Positions 7,233-13,731 of a stretch of 53,028 nt of DNA are shown here, piece by piece. The position numbers and the translations under genes are program-made. The stretch spans positions 1 through 53,028 of IMG/VR virus record IMGVR_UViG_3300030380_002089; one strand, 5' to 3'. Under the pieces are notes generated by a model. That model worked only from the letters and a program-made list of their open reading frames with translations, had not been told where the DNA came from and made no database searches. This stretch comes from a virus. Positions within the stretch are counted from its first letter, which is position 1, and the number at the start of each line of letters is the position of its first letter.

Positions 7233-7786
7233 GCATATGTACTTGCCATGATGTTCTTATCGTCAAGAACCTAAACAGGTGGTTTAAAGAGAAATGGGTC
7301 GATGTTTCTCGTAAAGACAAAGATGGTAAGCATCCCCCATGCGGTAGGTCAAAGGCTAAGAAAGGAAGTAAGGGTTATCCAAAGTGTCGACCAAGTGTGA
7401 AGGTATCAAGTAAAACTCCAAAGACTTCTGGTTCAATGTCCGAAGGACAAAAGCGAGCAGCGACTAAGCGTAAGCGAAGTAAAAAACAAGGAGTTGGTGG
7501 TAAGCCAACTATTGTTAAGTCACCAATGGACCTCGCTTTTCAGTTGTTGAAAGACGCAGTAAGTCCAGAGGCTAAGCGTCACAAGTTAGAGTATGATAAA
7601 AAATATGAGTCTAGTCCTGAGCGTGTAAAGTATCGTGAGGAATTAAATCGTGAGCGTAGAAAAAGGGGCATTTACGGTCATGGAGGGCCTGATATGAGCC
7701 ATACTAAGGACCATACGCTGGTTGCAGAAAGTCCACATGCGAACAGGGCTAGGCACTTTAAAGAGCGTGGTACACTTAAAGGATAA
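7229..7786 (+). CDS. Basic two-module protein with internal tag
   Basis: 185 residues, ATG 7229 overlapping the previous stop (ATGA). The N-terminal half (WFKEKWVDVSRKDKDG, CGRSKAKKGSKGYPKC, then EGQKRAATKRKRSK) matches a lysine-rich module I know from phage and large-virus proteins (DUF5872-like; name given from memory). At residue 100 comes the tag MDLAFQLLKD. A second basic module follows (YESSPERVKYREELNRERRK, then SPHANRARHFKERGTLKG), another small motif seen in marine viruses. Two domains that elsewhere stand alone are joined here through the tag. Probably a DNA-associated packaged protein. Confidence 0.72.
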   Translation: MSICTCHDVLIVKNLNRWFKEKWVDVSRKDKDGKHPPCGRSKAKKGSKGYPKCRPSVKVSSKTPKTSGSMSEGQKRAATKRKRSKKQGVGGKPTIVKSPMDLAFQLLKDAVSPEAKRHKLEYDKKYESSPERVKYREELNRERRKRGIYGHGGPDMSHTKDHTLVAESPHANRARHFKERGTLKG

Positions 7787-7817
7787 CTAAATTAGCCTTC
7801 TGCCCTTAGCATGTATC

Positions 7818-8024
7818 GTGGATGAGTTTTGGGACACACTATTTCAACACATGTTAGCAGTGGCTTTTGAAAATGTCATGCGTATGGAAGAAAAGGTTAG
7901 CGAATACGACTCGCCAGAAGCCCTTTGTCTTTTAGTAGAGGCTGCGGATAACTATCAGTTCTTGCGACAGGCTTATCACGATAAATGCGCTGGGGATATA
8001 CATGTCGAGTTCAAGCCCTATTGA
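7818..8024 (+). CDS. Small acidic helical protein
   Basis: 68 residues beginning with GTG at 7818; no ATG alternative gives a comparable frame. It is predicted largely helical and acidic (DEFWDTLFQHMLAVAFENVM, then MEEKVSEYDSPEALCLLVEA). The sequence CCTTAGCATG just upstream and an A/T-rich CTAAATTAG at -31 could supply a promoter. The 3' end overlaps the next gene's start by 23 bases. Its first residues weakly recall the tag without the diagnostic A-W-x-L-L-K. Function unknown. Confidence 0.5.
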   Translation: MDEFWDTLFQHMLAVAFENVMRMEEKVSEYDSPEALCLLVEAADNYQFLRQAYHDKCAGDIHVEFKPY

Positions 8025-9084
8025 TTCGGCATGGTCGTTATTACAAAACGACGACAAGATTGAGAAGGTTCTTCCACTTATTCCCTTAGCAATCGGTGCA
8101 GGTTTTGGTGCTGCTGGTGCTTTTAGTGGCGCTGGTGGTAGATTCATTAATCCAGAAACTGGTGAAGTTGACCCCGGATTTTATGCAGACCCTAAGTATC
8201 AAGACCCTTTGACTGGTGGACTTATTGCTGAGGGAGAGGTTGGTGATACTCCTTTTAGTACAGGTAATACTAACCAAGACAGGTTTTTGGGCGGTGCTGT
8301 AGGTGCACTTCAAGCATTCAATCCTATAGGTATGGCGGGCAGAGCGCTTAAACCTGCTTCAAGAGGGGCTAAAGCACTTCGGGCTGGTAAATCCAAACCT
8401 ACTATCACTCAAGTTTCACCGGGTGTAACCGATACCACCTTTTCTAGGAGGCAAGTTCTTAATAATGCTGTTAGAGAAAGAGCAGCAAGAGGACTAGAAG
8501 GTGCAGGTAGATTAGGACAAAAGGGCCTAAATGTAGCAGGTAGAGGTGCACAATTTGCAGGTTTTGCTCAAGAACAAGGTCTCGGTGACTTAGCAGCAGG
8601 TCTTGCTGGTGGTTATGCTATGGGCCAATTACCACAACCTGCTACAGGTTTTGCATCACAAATGGGGTCAGCAGGTGCTGCCCCGTCACAACAAACTCCA
8701 GTCAGCGGAAACGCAGACCCGTATGCTTTGAGGGAAATATATAACCCACAGGCGGGTAGTGCGTTTGAAACTCAACAAGAGTTTGGCGGGCTTGGATTAC
8801 AGAAAGGTGATAATATGTTTAAACAAAACATTGGAGAAGAATTGTTGAATGAAGTGGCTTATAGACTTCATAAAGCACATTGTATGACGGAACAAAAAGC
8901 AGACTGTCCAAAAGGCTGCAAAGGTTGTCCTAATTGTGATGGTGACGATAAGAAGAAAGCCGATAGCAAAAAGAAACCTGCTCATGGCATGGTTATTGTT
9001 ATCGGTTCAAAAGCCGGTCCGGGTCCATCTACTGATGGCAAAAGAGACAAACTCGACTCTGATAAGGACAAGAAAGAAGAGTGA
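8002..9084 (+). CDS. Tagged Gly/Ala-rich protein with C-terminal Cys cluster
   Basis: 360 residues, ATG 8002. The tag PIDSAWSLLQND is at residues 6-17. Next comes a hydrophobic Gly/Ala segment (about 24-46: LPLIPLAIGAGFGAAGAFSG) that could contact membrane or form a flexible virion segment. A long Gly/Ala/Arg-rich region follows, and from about residue 272 a helical part (MFKQNIGEELLNEVAYRLHK) with CPKGCKGCPNCDGD, a dense Cys cluster likely to bind zinc. The C-terminus is strongly charged (Lys/Asp). No family recognised. Composition recalls internal or pilot proteins ejected with DNA, which is inference. Confidence 0.68.
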   Translation: MSSSSPIDSAWSLLQNDDKIEKVLPLIPLAIGAGFGAAGAFSGAGGRFINPETGEVDPGFYADPKYQDPLTGGLIAEGEVGDTPFSTGNTNQDRFLGGAVGALQAFNPIGMAGRALKPASRGAKALRAGKSKPTITQVSPGVTDTTFSRRQVLNNAVRERAARGLEGAGRLGQKGLNVAGRGAQFAGFAQEQGLGDLAAGLAGGYAMGQLPQPATGFASQMGSAGAAPSQQTPVSGNADPYALREIYNPQAGSAFETQQEFGGLGLQKGDNMFKQNIGEELLNEVAYRLHKAHCMTEQKADCPKGCKGCPNCDGDDKKKADSKKKPAHGMVIVIGSKAGPGPSTDGKRDKLDSDKDKKEE

Positions 9085-9103
9085 TTACGCCTTCGGATAG
9101 TTC

Positions 9104-9141
9104 GGGTCGGAGGGGGCAATCCCTCTCGCAATCTCCGACCC
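9104..9141. terminator. Perfect 9-bp inverted repeat, terminator or regulatory hairpin
   Basis: GGGTCGGAG (9104-9112) pairs perfectly with CTCCGACCC (9133-9141); a smaller nested pairing GAGGG/CCCTC (9110-9114 with 9121-9125) is an alternative. It starts 20 bases after the stop of the 8002 gene, in the 138-base gap before the GTPase cassette. No strong T-run follows, so it may be a processing or regulatory hairpin instead of a classic terminator. A TATA-like TTATACTTA lies shortly downstream (9154-9162). Confidence 0.6.
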
Positions 9142-9222
9142 AACTCAATTTAGTTATACTTAAACTAATATGGTAGCCTTTTATTTAGGGTAAAGTCTTG
9201 GATTGGAGCGAGAGGGGCTAAT

Positions 9223-9789
9223 GTGCAAGCAGGTATAGAATCTAATCGTGAACACGACCAAGCAGAAATAAGATTGATGGGACTGATACTTACACAGGCA
9301 GTTTCAATAGGAATTGCAGTGGGTATTTTTGACGCTGAACTATGGATTGATTTAGACGACCCTACAGTAAATGGAGTGACATATGCTATGGCTGCATTTG
9401 CTGTTCAAGGTTTGGCTTATTATTTATTCAAAATGTTCTTTCAACAAGGTATGGATGAGAGAGCAAGAATGGCCTCTCAAGAAAGGGAGCGTCGAAATAG
9501 ATACAGGTCTATGGAATTTACATTCGATAGGCGCAGACAAGACATGGAAATGCGTATGCAAGAAGCGCAGTTAGAGGCTGAACTCAAATGGATGGAAGAA
9601 AACCCCGGCCAAACTCCTCCTTGGATAGAAGCAAGGATGTATGGGGACAGTTTGGGTACTGCTGATTTTGTTCCAGAAGTTACAAAGACTACTAATCCTT
9701 TGACATTAGGTGTCGATTTTACAGAAGAAAAGCAAAAAAAGTCTGGCAAGATTAGAGGGGCAGATGGTAAATTTAAGAAAAAGGAGTGA
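9223..9789 (+). CDS. Two-helix membrane protein with coiled-coil tail
   Basis: 188 residues from GTG 9223 (an ATG at 9221 is out of frame). Two membrane segments are visible: about residues 20-42 (GLILTQAVSIGIAVGIF) and 53-75 (YAMAAFAVQGLAYYLFKMFF). Then a long charged helix (about 78-130: DERARMASQERERRNRYRSM and beyond, Glu/Arg/Met-rich) that should be a coiled coil, and a Lys-rich C-terminus. First gene of a compact cassette that continues with another membrane protein and a membrane-anchored GTPase. GTAAAGTC at about -33 could be its promoter box. Function unknown; membrane scaffold for the cassette is an inference. Confidence 0.65.
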   Translation: MQAGIESNREHDQAEIRLMGLILTQAVSIGIAVGIFDAELWIDLDDPTVNGVTYAMAAFAVQGLAYYLFKMFFQQGMDERARMASQERERRNRYRSMEFTFDRRRQDMEMRMQEAQLEAELKWMEENPGQTPPWIEARMYGDSLGTADFVPEVTKTTNPLTLGVDFTEEKQKKSGKIRGADGKFKKKE

Positions 9790-9795
9790 TAACTC

Positions 9796-10044
9796 TTGGG
9801 CCGCATCTTCAAAACTCCTAGCGATGATGCTGTGGAAGAAACTTTGAGGAGCATGCATATAGCAAATACAGTAGATGTTGCTTATGAAAGAGGCATGGGT
9901 TGGGTTAAAGTAGTGTTATTTTCTACAATAACTGCTTTTACTATCAGTGCTTTTGAATATTATAGTGATTGGAATCTGTGGCAATCTACTGGTAACTGGT
10001 TGAAAGAGTGGTTACAAAATCGAGCAGATTCTATATTCGATTAG
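9796..10044 (+). CDS. Small membrane protein of the GTPase cassette
   Basis: 82 residues starting at TTG 9796, with AAGGAG eleven bases upstream. It has one membrane helix (about 33-54: GWVKVVLFSTITAFTISAFE) flanked by a polar N-terminus and an aromatic, amphipathic C-terminus (WNLWQSTGNWLKEWLQN). The next gene, the GTPase, starts eight bases after its stop. Probably co-transcribed and acting at the same membrane. No family recognised. Confidence 0.55.
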   Translation: MGRIFKTPSDDAVEETLRSMHIANTVDVAYERGMGWVKVVLFSTITAFTISAFEYYSDWNLWQSTGNWLKEWLQNRADSIFD

Positions 10045-10052
10045 GTGAAGTT

Positions 10053-10772
10053 ATGTCAGCATTAGGTGGTTCTGCTCTCGTCGGAGGAGTGGTATTTGCT
10101 AAGGAATTGTGGCATTATTGGAAACCTAGGAGAGTTGGAGTCTATGGACCTACTATGGTTGGTAAGACTACATTAGACCGCTATATGACTACACCGGGTG
10201 AAATGGAAGAAATACCGATTAGTGAAAGGACAAAGCATTTCAAAGTACCGGGAATTAATAGATTTCTCTTACCTCGACCAAGCAGAAAACGAGTCACCTA
10301 CAAGGGTGATACTAGAGTAGTTTATTCTTCTGATATAGGAGGAGAGGAAAGGTTTTGGAATTTATGGTTAGATGATTTAGTTAATCGCCAAGTAGAGGCA
10401 GTAGTTTTTTTAATAGACCACCGTAGTAGCAAGGGCGGTGATGAAGCAGTGCAAGCGGTTGGTGGTTTCAAATACTTAGTCGACGCTATACTTCACAGGC
10501 AGTATCGTTATCGTAATCTAAGGTCTTGGTGGCGTGGTAAAAAATATTCACCTAAATTAATTATGTTAGTTGCTAATAAAGCCGACCAATGGTGGGATGA
10601 ACAGGCGAATATACTTTGGCAACAACAAAGATTGGGAGAGCATAAGATATTTGACCCATTTAGAGAAGATTTGGTTAGGCTTCAAAAAGCAGGTGTACCT
10701 ACTAAAAGAGGTATGATGGCTACTAAAATAGGATGGAATGTAGAAAATACAATGTTAGATTTACTTACTTAG
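10053..10772 (+). CDS. Membrane-anchored small GTPase, Arf/SR-beta-like
   Basis: 239 residues from ATG 10053, behind GGTGA. A GTG at 10008 would overlap the previous gene and is less likely. Residues 5-19 form a short N-terminal membrane segment. Then come the Ras-superfamily G motifs: G1 GPTMVGKT (32-39), G3 DIGG followed by EERFWNLW (94-105), strikingly like the D-x-G-G-x-x-x-x-x-x-x-W of Arf and SR-beta GTPases, G4 NKAD (175-178), and a probable G5 ATK (223-225). Length and order fit a complete GTPase. The N-anchor plus Arf-like domain is the topology of SR-beta of the SRP receptor. Its role in the virus is unknown; partners are probably the flanking membrane proteins. Confidence 0.85.
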   Translation: MSALGGSALVGGVVFAKELWHYWKPRRVGVYGPTMVGKTTLDRYMTTPGEMEEIPISERTKHFKVPGINRFLLPRPSRKRVTYKGDTRVVYSSDIGGEERFWNLWLDDLVNRQVEAVVFLIDHRSSKGGDEAVQAVGGFKYLVDAILHRQYRYRNLRSWWRGKKYSPKLIMLVANKADQWWDEQANILWQQQRLGEHKIFDPFREDLVRLQKAGVPTKRGMMATKIGWNVENTMLDLLT

Positions 10773-10780
10773 GTGATAAA

Positions 10781-11806
10781 ATGAATAATTGGGGATTTGG
10801 AGGATATGGAAGAGTGCCACAAGGCGATGCGAACTTAGCAAACATGAGTCAGGCTCACTTGATAGCCTTAAGTCAGCAGGGTAATGCTAGTCACGAACAA
10901 TTACTTGAAATACAGGCTGCTCAGCAAGGTATGAAACAGGTTGCTGAGAAGCAAAATATAGAAGTCCCAAAGGTCAATTTTTATCCAAGTAGGCATCCTG
11001 ACCCAAGAAAGGCAAGAAAGCAAGACATTAAACAGGCTCGTAAATTACTTACTCCTACCAAAAGAAGCCTACTTAATCCTTTGAGATGGATTTGGGGTAT
11101 GAAATATAGATACAATCGTCAAAGTAACTTATGCGTTATTGACGGTTGTGATTGTGAAGAACTGATTAAGTATGACAATCTTTATGCAAAAATAACAGAT
11201 GAAGAATCTGGACAGAGCCTTTGGGACCTTTATTGGAGAAACCCCGTAACGCAAACACCAGAGCCATTTGTTGCTAGAGAAAATGTAACTGATGGTCGAA
11301 AAATGAAAGGTACTTACTGCCCTGAGCATTTACATCTTTATCATTTACTTTGTAAATGGGAATTGGAAGCCGATAAAGACCACAATAAAACAAAGACTGG
11401 TATGAAAGAAATGGTTAAGAAAGGAGTTTCTACAATCGCAGTGCCAATATCTATAGTTAAGAAGAAAGACAATACCCCTGAATTTTTGAAAAAGTATGAG
11501 CCTTTCTTTATGGAACTTGAAAAAGACTCCAAGACACAATCTGGAATAAACTTAATTCATTATAAAAATCCAGAAACAGGGATTAATGATATTACTGCTA
11601 TATATTTTGATTTGAGATTGTTTCAAAAAGAAATATTAGCGACTAATCCACAACTTAGTGACGCTATTTCTAACTTAGGGATTACACAAAATCTTACTCC
11701 AAGCGCTGGAGGCTCGCTTGGAATGGCTATGAATAGTACGACCAATGGTGTTATCAATCAAAACACCTTGGAGCAAACAGAACAGATGAGCCTTCCTCAA
11801 CAATAG
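10781..11806 (+). CDS. Putative zinc-binding protein of the GTPase cassette
   Basis: 341 residues from ATG 10781 (behind TAGGTGATAAA, eight bases after the GTPase stop). The N-terminal 60 residues are Gln/Ala-rich and helical, followed by a basic stretch (about 70-110). Cys/His residues at 118, 123, 125, 180, 183 and 191 (CVIDGCDC, then YCPEHLHLYHLLC) could bind zinc. A central alpha/beta-looking region follows, and the C-terminus is Asn/Gln/Met-rich. No membrane segment. Tight spacing suggests it is a soluble partner or effector of the GTPase; that is inference. No family recognised. Confidence 0.65.
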   Translation: MNNWGFGGYGRVPQGDANLANMSQAHLIALSQQGNASHEQLLEIQAAQQGMKQVAEKQNIEVPKVNFYPSRHPDPRKARKQDIKQARKLLTPTKRSLLNPLRWIWGMKYRYNRQSNLCVIDGCDCEELIKYDNLYAKITDEESGQSLWDLYWRNPVTQTPEPFVARENVTDGRKMKGTYCPEHLHLYHLLCKWELEADKDHNKTKTGMKEMVKKGVSTIAVPISIVKKKDNTPEFLKKYEPFFMELEKDSKTQSGINLIHYKNPETGINDITAIYFDLRLFQKEILATNPQLSDAISNLGITQNLTPSAGGSLGMAMNSTTNGVINQNTLEQTEQMSLPQQ

Positions 11807-11814
11807 GTGATACA

Positions 11815-12456
11815 ATGGGAATATTTGGAAACAATCAACAACAGAATACTGGAACTTTGAATTTAGGCGTAGGTCAGCCCGGTCAAATGCCTGTTCAAAG
11901 CCAAAATCCTTTTGCTCCTCAGAACGGAATGATGCAACAAATGAGTCAAAATCCTTTCATGGCAGGTATGGTAGGTGGCACAGGCATGCAACAAGGTATG
12001 ATGGGTCAACCTATGGTACCTCCAAGCGAAACTGATATACTATTGGCTTTGATGAAAAGCCTAGCCCCTGCTGACCGATTTATTGTCGGTGCTCAAATGC
12101 AAACTCTTTTACAATTACTTAATGATTTAGTTAGTTTTTCAGTGCTAGAGATATTAAAGAACGCTAAATTTACAATAGATGAAGAAGATAGCACTATGCA
12201 AATGGATGTAACTAGTTTACCTCAAAATCTTCAAACAATGAGTGGTGAAAATGTGGCTAATCAATTCAATGCGCTAAAAATGTCAAGTCAGCAAAATATA
12301 CAAAACGCTGAAATGCAACAGCAGCAAATAGCAGCGATGGCTCAACAATCTATGATGGGGGGTGCCTTGAGTGCCGCTTTACAAGATGAAGGTTTTATGA
12401 ATAAAGCGGGTACTGCTGCCGGTAGTTTCATGGGCAGAATGATGGGGATGAGATAA
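11815..12456 (+). CDS. Gln/Met/Gly-rich cassette protein
   Basis: 213 residues, ATG 11815, again behind a GGTGAT ribosome site. The first 75 residues are low-complexity Gln/Met/Gly/Pro (MMQQMSQNPFMAGMVGG). A helical core covers about 75-125 (ETDILLALMKSLAPADRFIV, then LLNDLVSFSVLEILKNA). The C-terminus is again Gln/Met-rich with a Gly/Met end (GSFMGRMMGMR). The termination codon overlaps the next ATG. Function unknown; composition suggests a flexible assembly factor. Confidence 0.6.
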   Translation: MGIFGNNQQQNTGTLNLGVGQPGQMPVQSQNPFAPQNGMMQQMSQNPFMAGMVGGTGMQQGMMGQPMVPPSETDILLALMKSLAPADRFIVGAQMQTLLQLLNDLVSFSVLEILKNAKFTIDEEDSTMQMDVTSLPQNLQTMSGENVANQFNALKMSSQQNIQNAEMQQQQIAAMAQQSMMGGALSAALQDEGFMNKAGTAAGSFMGRMMGMR

Positions 12457-12698
12457 TGATAGAAAATAATCCAATGATAGGTTTTTCTTCGACAGCAATG
12501 GGAATATTTGCACCAGTAAAAAGAGTCATAGTCGATATGGTAATGGTTCAACTATTAGCAATCATAGTTACATTAGGGTTGATACTAGTTACAGGTGCCG
12601 ATAATTTGAGTAGTGATACTATGGCATATCTTGTAGCAGGTTTATTCGCTGCTTTCTTTATGCTCGGCGGAATCTACAGTAGAATATCGAGTATCTAG
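12456..12698 (+). CDS. Two-helix small membrane protein
   Basis: 80 residues, ATG 12456 overlapping the previous stop (TAATGAT). It has two membrane helices, about residues 25-46 (VDMVMVQLLAIIVTLGLILV) and 57-76 (MAYLVAGLFAAFFMLGGIYS), separated by a short polar turn, giving a hairpin. It ends the cassette that began at 9223. Its 3' end overlaps by 57 bases the end of the minus-strand zinc-ribbon gene. Phage holins have this size and layout, but no lysis enzyme is nearby, so holin is only one option. Confidence 0.6.
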   Translation: MIENNPMIGFSSTAMGIFAPVKRVIVDMVMVQLLAIIVTLGLILVTGADNLSSDTMAYLVAGLFAAFFMLGGIYSRISSI

Positions 12699-12965
12699 TT
12701 CTACATGCCTACCCCACTTTTTCAACGGACATTCGCTTGAACTTAGGCTCGTTTTGACTCTCATCTGACATCCGCATTCTGTGCATCTGTTACTAGTATG
12801 CTCCCAACTAGGACAAACCATACATATGTCCATTCTTATTTGCTTTACATCTTTTGGTACATATCTTCTCATAAATATGTCTCTTCCGGCTCTCGTTAGA
12901 CTTTTTGCTGTCTCTATAGAAACAGGAACTCCCATGATTTTAGGCTTAATTCTTGGCAGTTTCAT
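12642..12965 (-). CDS. Zinc-ribbon protein, only minus-strand gene
   Basis: 107 residues from the ATG complementary to 12963-12965. It has six cysteines in a pattern typical of small phage zinc-ribbon proteins: C48, C51, C61, C64, C66 and C79, with CMVCPSWEH, RCTECGCQM and the characteristic K-T-x-L-x(4)-CPLKKW. The N-terminal part has a basic helical segment (IETAKSLTRAGRDIF). CTTTTGA lies about 31 bases before the start, matching other promoters here. It diverges from the small terminase gene with 60 bases between starts and converges on the GTPase cassette, overlapping it by 57 bases. Possibly a transcription regulator; function unproven. Confidence 0.75.
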   Translation of the reverse strand: MKLPRIKPKIMGVPVSIETAKSLTRAGRDIFMRRYVPKDVKQIRMDICMVCPSWEHTSNRCTECGCQMRVKTSLSSSECPLKKWGRHVELDTRYSTVDSAEHKESSE

Positions 12966-13025
12966 ATAACTATGCTGGCACTTCTTGTTCAAAAGGGTTA
13001 TCCGTGTTAATGACATGGGCTGCAC
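12966..13025. promoter_or_regulatory. Divergent promoter region
   Basis: These 60 bases lie between two divergent start codons (minus-strand 12965 and plus-strand 13026). They include a CTTTTGA box, read on the minus strand, at about -31 of the zinc-ribbon gene. A clear box for the plus-strand gene is not visible; GGTTATC at 12996-13002 is the nearest candidate. A shared operator is plausible. Confidence 0.4.
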
Positions 13026-13721
13026 ATGGCGGGTGAGCGACAGACTAAGCGCTCATGTCCTTTCTGTCAACACGAAGATAGAGATACCCTAGAACAAAAC
13101 ATCATTGACGGTATCTCTGAGCCTAAGATTTTAGACAAAGATATGGGTTGGAGAGCCAACACTGCTGAGCGACATATGAAAAATCACGCAGGTGAATATC
13201 ACAAAGGTGCAAATCATTCCTGTGTAGTTTGCACGAGTGACGATAGAAGCGCTTTGGAAGTTGCATACTTTGAAGGTGACCGTACCAGTGAAGACATTGC
13301 TACTGAACTAGACTGTAGTGAAGAATTAGTTTACAGACACATGAAACATCACTTTCAACCACTCGTTAAGCGTGGTGCAACCGCTATCGTTTCCGTCAAA
13401 GTAGGGCAAGAAGTAGATATTTTGAGAGGGAATGTAGAAAGTCTCAACGGTAAGTTGGCTCAGTTTATGACAGAAACTAGTATACACGATGATGGGGTAA
13501 TATCTGATATGGTTAAATTACATAAAGAGGTCAGAGAAACTCTCAAAGATTTATCAGCGTATCAGGAAAAATGGGCAGAGCCTACTCAAAATATTGCCAA
13601 CAATACTATCAATGTGCTTAAACTGGAGTTGAGCAAGGAGAGTCCTGATACTTGGAAGCGTATCAAAAAGAATTTACTTGACTCTGATAATGTTGAACAA
13701 GATATAATGGATTTACTGTGA
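13026..13721 (+). CDS. Putative small terminase / DNA-binding protein with duplicated zinc module
   Basis: 231 residues. The N-terminal 110 residues hold two copies of a 55-residue module with exactly equal spacing: C11-C14-H50-H54 and C66-C69-H105-H109. Each starts C-x2-C-x-x(2)-D-x-R and ends [EY]RH-M-K-[NH]-H, with a helix-turn-helix-like middle (KDMGWRANTAERHMKNH; TELDCSEELVYRHMKHH). The C-terminal half is helical and oligomerisation-prone. DNA-binding N-terminus plus helical oligomer domain, encoded upstream of the large terminase, is what a small terminase looks like. The assignment is by architecture and position, and 4.3 kb separates it from the large subunit, so a regulator remains possible. 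Confidence 0.6.
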   Translation: MAGERQTKRSCPFCQHEDRDTLEQNIIDGISEPKILDKDMGWRANTAERHMKNHAGEYHKGANHSCVVCTSDDRSALEVAYFEGDRTSEDIATELDCSEELVYRHMKHHFQPLVKRGATAIVSVKVGQEVDILRGNVESLNGKLAQFMTETSIHDDGVISDMVKLHKEVRETLKDLSAYQEKWAEPTQNIANNTINVLKLELSKESPDTWKRIKKNLLDSDNVEQDIMDLL

Positions 13722-13731
13722 GGAGATATAC

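Noticed and set aside
12456-12698. Holin
   Set aside because: Two-helix hairpin fits, but no endolysin or other lysis gene is near and the gene is coupled to the GTPase cassette.
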